A stretch of 64,000 nt of DNA from Phycomyces blakesleeanus NRRL 1555(-) (GCF_001638985.1 NW_017265135.1:859223-923222); one strand, 5' to 3'. Shown: positions 34,987 through 47,198, numbered from the stretch's first letter. Made by a program: numbers and translations. Notes: a model not told the origin generated them from the sequence alone.

Positions 34987-37900
34987 AACAAAACAAAAGA
35001 ATGCAAATGTTCTATTTGCAAGACAAGATTTGGAGAATCAGATACAGTGTCTGTACAGACATTTAATTTTCATAAAAGAAGAGACGATGCTGGAATGAAC
35101 ATCTTTCGTAATAGATGTAGGGAATTTTCTTTTATGTTTTAATTATATTTATATTTATATTTTCGATTTAATAACATATGTAATGTAGTGATTATTAAGA
35201 GATCAGTCGAAACTACTGTAAGCTATGTTTCTGAAGTTATCAACAATGATGAACAGAACTCGGTGGCCATAGACAATGATTATGATATGGATTATGACTT
35301 TGATGGTAAAAAAATATATATTTTTATTTTTATTTTTATTTGCTCCAACTTCTTTTATGGTTCCGGTAGAAATGGACACCAGTATAGAAGTAGACATGGA
35401 GACACAAGAGCCTATTCGAGTCTTACCTCTCTCAGAATCCGATGCTGTCTTTGGTTATGAGAATGAAGAGTTTAACTCTGATCTTGATTCTGACGGTTGC
35501 GAAGACGATTCCAGTGAGGATGACATGCTTGATAGTGAAGGTTTGCACACTTTCATAATGGATATTGGGTTCTGCTGTATAAAATAATAGAAATTAATTT
35601 TTTTTAAAAAAGACAACTTTCCTGAATTCAACTCAGAATTGAGTTTCATCCATCGTTTTATCATACAGGTCCTTGCACTATTTGTATCCTTGTACGTCAT
35701 CAATGAAGGCGCCATTCTTCTCATTGCCATCATGAACAAAATACTCGAGCTTTTCAGAGATCCATTCTGTCTCCCAGTTAGCATCCCTGGTCTCAAAAGC
35801 ATGGCAGGATTCAATACCTTTACAGACGGTATAAAGAAATATGTTTCTTGTAGCAAATGTCACAGCATATATGAGAACAATGAATCAACACCCCACTTCT
35901 GTATCTTTGATAAATTTGGGAATAACTCAATGTGTGGTAATAGTTTGTTCAAGTTGGGAAATCAGTCGTCCATTCCAAAAAGAACATATGTGTATCACTC
36001 TGTTCAGAATTCGATCAAAGCTCTCTTTTCTCGGCCTGATTTTGAAACCCAAATCGACTCGTGGAACCATAGCCCGAAGGCTGAGAATACTATGTTCGAT
36101 GTGTACAATGGCTTGATGTGGAAGGATTTGAAAGACACCAATGGAATTCCCTTTGTTCATGGCAACCGCTCACTGATGTTGACCTTAAACATTGACTGGT
36201 TCCAGCCATTCGATGGTGTGACATATTTGTGTGGTGCAATTTACCTGGCTGTAAACAATCTTCCTCGAAGTGTAAGATTCAAGAAAGAAAATGTCATTCT
36301 CGTTGGGTTAATGCCAGGTCCGAAAGAAGCAAAATCATCCGAGATAAATTCGTACCTCAGACCTCTGGTTGACAAATTAGAAAAGTTGTACAAGGGAGTC
36401 AGAGTCCAGACATATCAATGCCCAAATGGTACCACCATCCGCGCTGCTCTGTTTATGGTTGCCTGCGACATCCCTGCTGCCCGAAAAGTGTGTGGATTCA
36501 CGTCCCATACCAGTACAAACGCATGCCACAAATGTAATCGTCAATTCTCCCGATTAGCTGGAACGAGCTCTGTCGATTATTCTGGATTTGATTTCTCAAA
36601 GTGGCTCCTTCGCACTAAGAATGATAATTGTAAGGATGCTGAGGTCTGAAGGAATGCAACCACTGAAGCTGAGAGACATCGTCTTGAAGTTGAAAATGGT
36701 GTTCGCTGGTCCAAACTGCATCGTCTCCAGTACTTTGACGTTGTCCACTGCACGATCATTGATCCAATGCACAATCTCTTCTTAGGCACAGCCAAGAGGA
36801 TGATGGAGAAATGGGTTGCAGATGGTCTAATTGACAATAAAAAACTCGTTGCCATACAGAAAATCGTTGAAAACATGACATTGCCGCCTGATTACACCAT
36901 GCTAAGATCAAATATTTCAAAGGGATTTCCCTTTATGAAGGCAGACGAGTAGAAATCGTGGTGTCTGGTATACTCTCCAGTGGTTCTACAAGGCGTACTA
37001 CCAAAGCAAAAGTTTGAGAATTGGATGTTTTTTGTGAATGCCTGCCATTTCCTTACCAAGCCAAATGTTTCCGAAGATGATGTACAGTCAGCACACATAG
37101 CACTTGAGAAGTTCGGTAAAGGTTGTGAAAGGCTGTATAGCAAGGATCTGTTATCTCCAAACATGCATCTCCATCTTCATCTTCGCGACACAATCAAGGA
37201 CTTTGGGCCTGTTTATGGGTACTGGCTCTTTAGTTTCGAGTGATACAACAGCGTCCTAAAGAATATCAATACCAACAGAAGGAGCGGCTTTGAAATGACA
37301 TACATGAAAACATTCATTGAAGATACTCGTAAAGGCGATTTTGTTCACAATTTCTTGAAGACATCTGGTCCATTCAATTTCTCCGGCATCTTCGATAAAT
37401 TGGTAACTGGTTATAGACCTGCTGATTCTACAACTAGCACCGCCTTGTACAATTGGTTCTCTCTACCAGACTTTCTTGATGCTGCTGAAAATCCGAACTT
37501 GTCAATTCGTGGTAACGAGCCTTTGCCGCCATCAGCGCTGCCCTTGCAAAAAAAAGCATATGAGATGATGCCAAGACAGGAGTATGATTGTTTGGTAGGA
37601 TATTACCAAGCTGTTTACAACGATCCCACTATCTCCAGTTGCAAAGACGTGATTCAAGATACAGCTTTTGTCAATGACTGGATCGAAATGCTCAAATCCG
37701 TCAACCTCCTTGGCCAGACATTCAAGGGAAGTAGAGGTACGAATGGAAGAGGATCATATATATAAGCAATGTTCATAGAAGGTCGAAACGGAACAAAGTA
37801 TGTGTATGTTGGAGAGATTCAGTACCTATTTGTTCATTCATTTAGTCCACTTGTTTCTACTCCACATCACAGAACACTCCAAAGTAGCCAACATACATTT

Positions 37901-38110
37901 GCTTATGTAAAATGGTACAAGGCTTCCAAGGAGACAAGTAAAAAAATTGCAGGCGTAGAAATATGGGATGTCGCATTTTCTTTGCCTGACTTTCAAAGCA
38001 TCTTGCCAGTGCACCAAATTCTCCTTCCTGTTGCAATTGTTGACCATACAACATTACGAAATATCAGCAAAAAACTTATTGTTCCTTTGCCTAGAAAACT
38101 TTACTTTTAA
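34987..38110 (+). pseudogene. CAC-3 tnp2-type transposase, four in-frame stops
   Basis: Exon 1 (about 34990-35110) holds a possible zinc finger, ECKCSICKT followed by SVQTFNFHKRR. Short acidic exons follow (35188-35306 and 35369-35542), then the main exon from about 35610. Core motifs: LTLNIDWFQPFDG, GLMPGPKEAK, CDIPAARKVCGF, STNACHKCNRQFSRL, IIDPMHNLFLGTAKRMMEKW, PFMKADE, MHLHLHLRDTIKDFGPVYGY, LLGQTFKG, ILPVHQILLP and the end VPLPRKLYF. Stops at 36647 (TGA), 36950 (TAG), 37241 (TGA) and 37763 (TAA) stand where intact copies have W, W, R and Q. No initiator ATG is visible in frame with the Cys motif. Length and motif order match the other copies, so this is a full-length but dead transposase. 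Confidence 0.88.
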
Positions 38111-38200
38111 AATATATAATTATCCCTTCTTTTCTTTCTAATAATATTATTCAATTTTTTTAATATGAGTGAAAAAAAAAAGAGAGCAAATTGTTTGTTT

Positions 38201-39480
38201 TTATTGGTTTTGAATTGTCCAGACAGGAAGGATTGCGGTCAGGTGACTGGGGACAGGAGTGACCGCAATGGCTTTTAGGTATCTGGGCATTCTTTGCTTT
38301 GATTGTGGTGTTGCAATCTTTTTGTCATTCTCTGCTGCCAAGAAATCAATGAACTGAATAAGCCTATTCAGCTATGTATAATTAGTTAGTTTATTTCTGT
38401 ACAGTCATCTTTTTATAGAAATATATTATAGTGTACACCTTTAAAAAAATTACCTCAGCACTTCTCCAACTAGGACAAGCAACCTGCAAAACCTGCACAC
38501 GGATTATAGGAGTGACGTCCTCATCTTCCGATTCACCATCAGACATCACACTCTTCTCGAGGAGATGCAAGTATGCCATCTCATCAGGGTTACCTGGCTT
38601 GTATCCCATCTTAGTGTCAATTGCTAGCCAATTGTTAATGCAGGTATCAACACAACGCAAGTGAATCTAGATATATTTTAAAATGATTAGAACAGAATGC
38701 AAAATATTTAATTTCTTTTTTTTGTTTGTAATTTTACCTCAATGCGACGGCTGTTGATATGATTATTGCGCCTTTTGGAAGACGCTTGCTTGGGGGTTGC
38801 GTTGACAGCATGAAAACATGTCTTGTAATTGTTTTTTATTTTCTGCACTATCATATCCTCCCAGAACCCAGCTGTGCGAGGCTGGGCAACGATATACTGT
38901 CAGAGGTAATTAATCACCTCAACATTGTCAGGATGATCGATCCTCTCATTCGTGTTCCATCGCCTGCGGCTTTCGTTTTCAGCAACAAGCTCAGGATCAT
39001 TCGAATGGAAGTTTCTCGCCCAAATTCTCCCATTGATAAGATTCTATATGATTATTATTATTATTATTTAGGTAGTGTGTTAAAGCATGAAGTCAGAAAA
39101 AATCATACCAGAACAATTGCATGCATTTCGCCTTTGGTGTGTCTATTTGTAGACACATTGGCGGCAGTTACTCCCTGAGTTACAGAAGATGCAACAAGAG
39201 CTTGCTGGGCAATGGCTTGGTTGTGAGCATCGACCAGAAAACGAATTCCAGTGTTGGCTTCGGCAGTACAATCGTACATCATGTTGATGGCTGCCATAAC
39301 CTGCGTTAGGGACTCCACAGTCATTCCAGGAGCCTCTGCCCCACTTGGACCAGCTGCAAGTGGCGATACTCTTGGAGCAATCTCACGTTGCTCAATCCGG
39401 CTGGCAGCAACACGGCTAAGTGTTCCTCGGACATTTTGTTTGCCTTTGCATCCTGATTTTCTAGTGGCATTGGAAGGCAT
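38201..39480 (-). pseudogene. CAC-3 companion gene (PSWRS family), nearly intact
   Basis: Four exons with GT-AG edges: 39480-39109, 39043-38738, 38666-38454 and 38353-38201. Exon 1 is basic (TRKSGCKGKQNVRG) and then helical with a Gln/Ala-rich end. Exon 2 has the shared domain IWARNFHSNDPELVAENESR, RRRWNTNERIDHPDNVEVIN, YIVAQPRTAGFWEDMI and a basic stretch SSKRRNNHINSRRIE. Exon 3 has an acidic patch (SDGESEDEDV) and VACPSWRSAE. Exon 4 reads FIDFLAAEND to RMPRYLKAIAV and stops at TAA 38201-38203. Its only obvious defect is a TGA in exon 2. It would encode roughly 350 residues and is the best model of the family. Function unknown; the basic parts suggest DNA binding. Confidence 0.75.
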
Positions 39481-41699
39481 GCTACAGATATTTACATATT
39501 TTTTAAAAAATAAATAAATATAAATAAATAAAGCATATATAGAAGAATATTATGAAATATTATTTTAATTATACAAACATACATAGTAAAGCACAGTAAT
39601 AGTATGTGAGGTTTCTAATAAAATGTGAGGGAGGATATAATAATCTGGCAAATAGAAGTAGTATTTATATGTTCCAATACTTCTTGGGTGTACAACAACA
39701 AAAGAAAAAATTATAGGGACACACATTTTAAATTATAATAGACCCTAATAAATTCTGAGAATAGAATGAGCTTATTCACTACTCTTACAATTTGTTTTTT
39801 TATTTTTCTTTTTTTTTGTTCTCTCTCTTTCTCTTATACTGTTTACTTTTGCTTCTTTTTCTACACTATGGTAATTACTTAATATTTTCTTTTTACTTTA
39901 TTTTACATGATTATTAACACTAAAAAACTTCTATTGTCTTTATTATGTAGGGCTTCCTGCACGAGTTAACATAACATGTGGTGATCCAGACACTCGGATG
40001 TTGGATTTATCACATATAAGAACATATTCATATTGGGATAGCGTAGTAGCTATCATCTTGTCAGTATAAAATATATATAAACAATTAAGTAATCAGCCCA
40101 ATAATTATTACAGTTAGTACTGTAGATAATATCTTAAAGATTGTTAAGATAATTATATCATACTGCCGGGTAAACTGTGTCAGATTGATATGGAGCTAAT
40201 TTAGTAGGAAGTCCTAAAGCTCTAGTATAAAAGAAAAAAGAATAGCTAAGAGCTAAAGAAGTACGATTTATGACTTGATGTCATAATTGTAACATTGACA
40301 CTAGTTAAGCAGTAAATACACTCTAATAACCAAATATAGTAAAGGAAGAAAGCCTTAAGAAACTAAGACGTAATGACAAGAGCAGATTGTGTTTTCTTAT
40401 AAAAAGGGACACTTTTTATTTATGAATAAAAAAAACTGATATACAGTCTCAAAGTATTTCTATACGTCTCTATTATCAAATATTTTATTTTTCTATTGTT
40501 TCGTACCTGAAATACCACATAACACACTGGCTTACAAAGATGAATAAGAAAGCAAACAACTTTTATTGCGCGATGCTAATCATCAGCTTATTAATCTTTA
40601 GATGCAAAACGATGATGATGACAACCATCAAAAGCTAATGATGGAAATAAACATGGTAAGCTTTAATAGAATATCTTCTAATCACTTATATTAATGTTAT
40701 ACTTTCTTCATTATCATTTTGAATTTATTAGATTTTCTCTATCTCTCTTTTGCATGCACGCATTAAAAGGATGCCAAAGAATCACTTTTTCTGATAAGCA
40801 AGACTTTATAATTATTATTCTCTCATACTAATCATATTTTTTTCCCTTTCTATTAGGAATACTTGGAGTATACCAACAATTATATAAATGCTATCCATAG
40901 CAATATGATCATCTATTTCCAAAGAATAAATCTGGTCTGTACATACATGTTTTGAAAATAACAAAATCGATTTTGGTCATCCCAAGATTCTGTTCCTTCC
41001 CTTAATATTCAAAGAGGTATTGCAGTATTCCCATTTATTTATCCCGAAAGGTAAGAGATATTATTAATGATCAAAGTAGAATTGCAGTACCCAAAATCAA
41101 GAACCCAAAACCGAGAATACAAAACAAAGACCCAATGTTAAATGTCTGGATCAAATGTCCAGACCAAATGTCAACTATCCAAGGCCGATTATTAGAGAAC
41201 CTATTTTGAGATTTTTTTAATAAAATAAAATAAAAACCCATTTGTAAACTATTTTCTATGAACTATTTTTAAATAAAAGTACAAGAAGTATATTTTTTGA
41301 TCAATCAAATAATGAAATTCAAATTGTAAATGGAGTACCCGTCCAATAAGATTGATACTTGCCAGAAGATAGTTGAGCTATCATCAGAAGATTGTTGAAA
41401 TATACATCTTCTTTAATGAGTCCAAAACAAGAATAAATAGGCAATACACAAAATAAATGTAACGTTTTACTAGAAAAAAAAACTCGGAATTCAATTAAGG
41501 TTTCGGATATAATGAGATATAACAAAACTCTATGACTGCGCACAGACCCATTCTATCCATAGAATCTAGGTATTTAATATTTAGTAGCTAGTTTTTCTAT
41601 CATTCTGAGAATTGTTGTATAATATTCGGAATTTATTTCAAAAATCACACAGAATTTTACATCCTATCACGTATGGGAATCGGGCATTTTTTTGCAGTG
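39481..41699. other. CAC-3 right arm, non-coding with exon-like blocks
   Basis: AT-rich arm beyond the companion gene, interrupted by a solo LTR-A. Forward exon-like blocks with AG/GT edges are visible near 40601-40654 (MQNDDDDNHQKLMMEINM before GTAAGC) and 40857-40933 (EYLEYTNNYINAIHSNM). They may be remains of a gene like that in CAC-4. No complete gene seen. Confidence 0.35.
39977..40519 (+). repeat. Solo LTR-A inside CAC-3
   Basis: 543 bp, TGTGGTGATCC to ATACCACA, with a perfect 5-bp duplication TAACA (39972-39976 and 40520-40524). It is very similar to the copy at 18254-18797. Confidence 0.92.
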
Positions 41700-42085
41700 A
41701 TTGTTTTGCAACAATTGAAATCGGAGATTGGCATTCTCCTGCTGAACATTAGCTAATTGAGCATGCAATTGGACATTTTTGGCAGCAAGAGATTCCAAAT
41801 GTTCTGTACATTCATTAAGTGCATTGAACTGTGACTGCATACTGGTTAAAAACGTCACAAGTTCGGCTGGCAGACTTTGCATGCAATTAGTAAGCAACAA
41901 TTGCAACATGTTTGGCGATTATCTTGAGATGGCAGCAATTGGCAGAGAAAAAGTGAAAATTGGTGATAAAATGGCAGGAACGATAGGAAAATTTTTTTTG
42001 ACAATGGATGCGGTGGTGGGAAGGGTAGATGCGTCATGTTTGACAATGGATGCAATGGTTGAAGCAATATTTTGGATGGATTGAT
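41700..42085 (-). pseudogene. LINE ORF1, 5' part
   Basis: Reverse-strand frame containing IASTIASIVKHDASTLPTTA, a TAA (near 41920), then MLQLLLTNCMQSLPAELV and a coiled-coil segment (QLHAQLANVQQENANLRFQL) ending LLQNN at the CAC-3 insertion. The coiled coil fits LINE ORF1 trimerisation domains. No initiator ATG is visible upstream of the TAA in frame; the first residues may be lost. Confidence 0.7.
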
Positions 42086-42157
42086 AATAGAATTGTATGG
42101 ATGCAAACTTTAAACAATTTAATATTCAAAAAAGTAAAGCCTAAGCGAAAGAGAAGT

Positions 42158-42231
42158 GCCCGCTTAGCTCAGTTGGTTAGAGCGTGGTGCTAATAACGCC
42201 AAGGCCACAGGTTCGACCCCTGTAGTGGGCA
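42158..42231 (+). tRNA. tRNA-Ile (anticodon AAT)
   Basis: 74 nt. The acceptor stem GCCCGCT/AGTGGGC contains one G-T pair and the discriminator base is A. The D arm TTAGCTCAGTTGGTTAGAG, the anticodon loop CTAATAA (AAT) and the T arm GGTTCGACCCC are all intact. No intron. It lies between the 5' end of the LINE and the left end of MULE-2. Confidence 0.96.
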
Positions 42232-42509
42232 TTTTTTCATTGTAGCGAAAATTGTTGGATATTTTTGTTGTGCCCCAATTCTTGTCAGCCAATCAGGATG
42301 ACGATTACACAGAATTCTCTTTTGAGAACGACGACCAAAGGTATCTCCTTATTTTATCCTACAGAGAGTTTGAATTTTGAAAATCCATTGAGGTAGTGAC
42401 AGGTTTTACTTTTGGTAAATTCAATTAGAATTGTATTTGTTTATATCAATCAGAAATATTTTTTCTTGTACTTTTAAGATCTTTTAATGATATATATTTA
42501 TTATTTTTA

Positions 42510-43607
42510 TTATTTTCTCTGAGTATTCAAGTTTCTAAAATATGAAGGGTTCTCACTTCTATATTCATCCATCAAACTCACAGCATCTGTGAGTGCTCTT
42601 TTTATAAGATCTGCCTTTGTTTGATCTAAGCCAGAAATTGTCTTCAAAGTTTGAAGATCTTCAAAGCTATGATACATCGTTGCAGAATAAGCTGCAATTT
42701 CATCAAAGACATATATACCTCTATCTTCAGCAGTATCTCCACTCTCTAATTCCTCCTCTACTTCTTCCTCAACTTCGTTCTCGTTTGCATTTACAGTGTT
42801 TTGTTGGTTCAATACCACTCCTGCTATCTCCCGTTGCTCGATGAAACTGAATTTTGCCCCACAGTAACACTTCAACAAATGTGAATGCTTGCATAGGATC
42901 TGGCGGTCAGAAAGTTTGGGCAGGTGCAGCTTTGTATCAAGTCATGTGATATATTGACAATATACCACTTATCTTCTGTTACAAAAGATCTTATTTGCCA
43001 CTCACCATTATAATCATCTATGCTGTTACCAGTCTCACCCAAAGGGTTGAGAATCATGGAAGGGAGCATGTCATTTTGGATTTTTGAAGCAACAAAAGAA
43101 TTTCTTGCTAACTCATTATCAATGGGACCCATCTTACTATTGTTGAAGTGAATACGCTCAACCTCTTGTTCAAAATAGAACTCCACATCATTTGTCAAGA
43201 TAAAAATCAGTTGATTCAATCTTCTGATGCATGCACGACCAAAGTAGATTGTCTTGAGTTGATTGTGCTATGATTCTACATAGTTGTTTGTCACATATCT
43301 CTGATGTTGTTGGCTAACGCATGGGCGCCCCCATCTTCGCAACAATTCTTCATTCTTAGTCCATTTCTTCTCAAAATATTTCAAAAACTGAGGTTGATCT
43401 TGAACCATCAGTTTAAAATCTTCAATTGCTCTTAAGAACACATCTTTGTTGGACTCGATGAGAATGTGTCTCAGGTAGTTCTTCAGTGCAGTCTTATAAT
43501 TCTCAAGTTGTTCTGATGTATAAGAGGCATTAAGTTTAATCTTGCTGTCAAGGTTGTGCTGTCAAGTGCAAAGAACATGAAAATCACAGTAGTGAATTGT
43601 AGCATAA
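42510..43607 (-). pseudogene. MULE-2 transposase, C-terminal part
   Basis: Continues from the CAC-4 insertion with ATIHYCDFHVLCT (catalytic-domain segment, followed by TGA where W is expected), then LRHILIESNKDVF, FEKKWTKNEELLRRWGRP and NYVES (TAG follows). A SWIM zinc motif comes next: C-T-C (SCTCPNFLTARS), then CKH after a one-base frameshift near 42890. The end is an acidic Glu-rich region (ENEVEEEVEEELESGD) and a C-terminus NLNTQRK. SWIM domains are common in MULE transposases and probably bind DNA. Confidence 0.75.
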
Positions 43608-43771
43608 CACTGGAGAAATGACCCTGAATACCCTTGTGTGAAAGTTCATGGTTACATGTGGATATTTAGAGCAATTTTTCATCTCAACATGTTTTTTGGT
43701 ATACATGTTCATAAAGTCATGTTGTAATTTTCTATTGGCTTAGATATAATAACCATCCAAGTTATTTTATC

Positions 43772-43796
43772 ATTATTATTATTATTATTATTATTA
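43772..43796 (+). repeat. ATT microsatellite
   Basis: About eight ATT units in the left arm of CAC-4, upstream of the transposase. Confidence 0.9.
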
Positions 43797-43870
43797 TAAA
43801 GTTTGAACAAATATAGTAAATGTAATACTTGTTTCCCTTTAATCTTAATATTTATAACAAAATAAACACC

Positions 43871-46800
43871 ATGTCCTCTACTTCTGAACTTTATAATAAG
43901 AAGTGCTATTGCATAAAATGCAGCAATAATCAACAAGGCTACAGCTTTGTTTCTACACAAACCTTCCAGCGTCACAATAAAAGAGTAAGATATGAAGACA
44001 TAGAAAGAAGTGAAAGAAGTATGTTTTGTTTTTCATTTTTATTTTCATTTTGGTTATTTTATATAATGTTTTGTTTCAATAGATGTATCTGTTCAAAGAA
44101 ATCTCATGGATATTGATTTTGAAAGTAAGAAACATTAATTGTGATAAAAAGAGAAGTAAACTAAAAATTGAATTCTATATGTAGCTACATCAAACCAACA
44201 AACCGGACCCATGGAAGCAATGGGCGGTCAGACCAACTCGCCTGTTTGGGAAGGAGTCCCAATTTCAGACAATGAGGTTGCTTTTAGCAATGAGTCAAAT
44301 GGCGAAAGCAGTGATGGTGATGAAAATGACAATGACAAAGAAAGCAATGGCGGTGAAGAAAGTGAAGACAATGAAGAGAATATTGTTGAGATTGAAATCA
44401 AAGAATTTGATACTGAAGGTCAGTCCGTGTTAATTAACTAATAAAAAAAGACCCAAAAAAAATTCAAGAAAAAGAGCCAAAAAAGAAAAATCTGAAAAAA
44501 GGGGGGTGTTAATTTTTTGTTTTTTTTTACAATAGATCCTTTTGCCACCCCAAATATGCCTGAAAATCTAGTACACAGGTTCATTGCTACTTTTGTGGTA
44601 ATGTTTGCTTTCTGCTATGTGGTCAATAAGGGTGCTGTTGTCTTGATTGAGTTCATCAACAAGCTCTTGTCGATTTATGAGCAGGATTTCCAATTGCCTG
44701 TGAGTCTTTCTGGTCTTCAAAGCATGACAGGATTCTCAGCCATGACAAAAGGGATTAAGAGATTTGTTGTATGTCAGGATTGTCACAAGGTGTATGAGGA
44801 AAGTGTACCTGCTCCTTTGAATTGTGATTTTGTAAAGCTTGGTGCACATACCGCCTGTAATTGCAAATTAATGGTCCAATCATTGTCTGGTGGTTTGGTT
44901 GCAAAGAAGTCTTATACATATCAGTCTCTCACATGTGCTCTTAAAATTATTTTCCTCCATCCCAATTTTGAGCAAAAGATCATGCACTGGAACCAAGAAT
45001 TCAAGATCACTGATACATTGTGTGATGTTTACAATAGTGAAGCCTGGACTGATTTGAAGGACAATGACAATGAATTTTTTGTTGAGCATCCTTGTTCATT
45101 GATGCTGACATTAAACATTGACTGGTTCCAACCTTTCAATGGTACTAGCTATTCCTGTGGTGCTATCTACCTGGTGATTAACAACCTGCCTAGAAGTGAG
45201 CGGTTTAAAGCAGAAAATACAATCCTTGTTGGCCTCATGCCCAGACCAAAAGAGCCAAAATCAGAAGAGATTAATCATTATCTCAAGCCATTAGTCGACG
45301 AAATGATACAGCTCTATCTTGGAATACAGATACCTACCTACCAGCAAACAGACGGTGCAACAGTTCATGCAGCCTTATTGATGGTTGCATGCGATATACC
45401 TGCTGCCAAAAAGACTAGTGGGTTCACTGTGCACATCAGTACATGCGCCTGTTACAAATGCAACAATCAATTTTCTCGTCTACCAGGCACTTCTTCTGTC
45501 AATTTCCGTGGATTTGATTGTGACCAGTGGCGCCATCAAAGTGATAGAGCAAACCGCGTGCATGCTGAGAAGTGGAATAGTGTGAGTACACCCTCAGAAA
45601 GGCAGCAACTGAAGATCGAATATGGTGTTCGATGGTCACAGTTGTATCGCCTTAGATACTTTGATCTAGTACATGGAACGATCATTGATCCCATGCATAA
45701 TCTTTTTCTGAGAACACCAAAGAGAATGATTGAAACATAGACAAAAATCAAGAAAATGAAAAACAATGATCTGCTTGCAATGCAGACAGTTGCAGCAACA
45801 ATGATATTGCCCTACAACTATACAAAGCTGAAGACAAAGATAGGAAAGAGCTTTTCCCACATGAAAGCAGATGAGTGGAAGTCTTGGGTATTGGTGTACT
45901 CTCCCGTGCTTCTAAAACCAGTTCTTCCATCCAATATATTTAATGGCTGGATGCACTATGTAAAAGCATGCTGTATACTTGTAAAGCCATCAATCAGTTT
46001 CATCAAAATAGACCAAGCACACAGATATCTACAAGAATTCTGTCAATCTTGTAAAGATACATATGAACCAAAAGTCCTCACCTGCAACATGCACCTGCAC
46101 CTCCATCTTCATGACACAATTCGCGATTTTGGACCCATGTATAGCTATTGGCTCTTTGGTTTTGAGAGATACAATGGTTTGTTAAAGAATAACAAGACAA
46201 ACAGAAAAGACGGGTTTGAAACAACCTATATGACAAAATTCACTGCAGATGCATAAAAAGCTGATTACGTACAAAATATGTTATCATGTCCAAGCCTCAT
46301 TCCATTCCTTTCTCTTTTTGAAAAACTTACCTCTATGACCGCACCTATAACGACCTATGCCACTTATGCTCCAACCAACCAACAACCTTTCCAACTGCAA
46401 CAATTTGTAGACTCATCCTTAAGTTGAGCAGCACCTATCAAAGGCAATGAACCACTCCCCCCATCCACCTTTCCTTTACAGTCCTTAAAAGAATCAACAA
46501 TGAGTAATATTGATTATCCTCAATTGTTAGATAATTATAAAATTGTCTATGCCATGCCCAATCTCATTTCTTACCATGATGTCAGATTGTCACAATATTT
46601 TGTAAATAACCGAATCACAAAATTGAAATCAATTGATCTCCTTGGCCAAATATATATTGGGAACAACAGTTCTGGTAAGCACCGGTCACTCGTTCAAGCT
46701 TTCTTTTGTAGCAGCAACGACTGAACTTCAAGCCTATATACTGGACAAATTCAGTATCTTTTTATACATTCATTTACTCTGCCTCCTCATCCAAACCACC

Positions 46801-47043
46801 AAGCATCAACATTACACCAAGACCAGCATGTTTTTGCATACATCCGATGGTATAATTTGACAAATGACAATGAACACAGAGATGAAGGTATTGCAATCTG
46901 CTTGCCAGAATTCTCTGCTGATAATTATTACAGCATCTTGCCTGTACATCGCATACACTTAGAGGTTGCAACTGTTGTAGATGTAACTGATATGAACGAA
47001 GAAAGAATGCTGGTCATTCCTATGCCAAAAAAATACTGTGCCT
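43871..47043 (+). pseudogene. CAC-4 tnp2-type transposase, broken late
   Basis: ATG 43871 (MSSTSELYNKKCYCIKC) gives the clearest N-terminus of the family: C-x-C-x-x-C, then SFVSTQTFQRHNKR. Acidic exons follow (44211-44420, NGESSDGDENDNDKESNG). The main exon begins near 44535. Core motifs: LTLNIDWFQPFNG, GLMPRPKEPKSEEINHYLKP, CDIPAAKKTSGF, STCACYKCNNQFSRL, GVRWSQLYRLRYFD, IIDPMHNLFLRTPKRMIE, MKADEWKSW, MHLHLHLHDTIRDFGPMY and FERYNGLLKN, ending VIPMPKKYCA. The catalytic half is open for about 400 codons up to TAG 45738, which replaces the W of ERW in CAC-5. More stops follow (46254, near 46420, 46722). Confidence 0.88.
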
Positions 47044-47198
47044 GAAGCCTTTATGAATAATTATGCACTATGATTTTTTATGAGAATAATTAAATAAAAA
47101 ACAAAGAACAAGTAATGCCTCTTTATATATTTTTTTGGTTATTTAAAGTATAAGATGTTATGAATGAAGAAAAAAAGAACAAAAAATATAAACTTTAT

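Larger units (their letters stand above)
34404..41699. mobile_element. CAC-3, CACTA element with defined ends
   Basis: 7296 bp (6748 without its solo LTR-A). The left end CACTACAAAAAAATGCCCAA and the right end (reverse complement CACTGCAAAAAAATGCCCGA) match over about 50 bp with only a few differences, mostly transitions. A 3-bp duplication ATT (34401-34403 and 41700-41702) fits the CACTA superfamily. The insertion point is inside LINE ORF1, and removing it restores an open frame. It carries a forward transposase and a reverse companion, converging at about 38110-38201. This is the reference copy for the family. Confidence 0.93.
30118..42100 (-). mobile_element. Non-LTR retrotransposon (LINE) split by CAC-3
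   Basis: Two overlapping frames on the reverse strand: ORF1 (coiled coil) and ORF2 (endonuclease and reverse transcriptase). The element is about 4.7 kb once the CACTA element 34404-41699 is removed. The 3' region ends with AATAAAATATAAT beside the tRNA relic at 30097. The 5' end lies about 50 bp from tRNA-Ile at 42158. Both ends are approximate and no target duplication was identified. The copy is dead: a stop and an insertion in ORF1, and a frameshift and a stop in ORF2. Confidence 0.8.
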
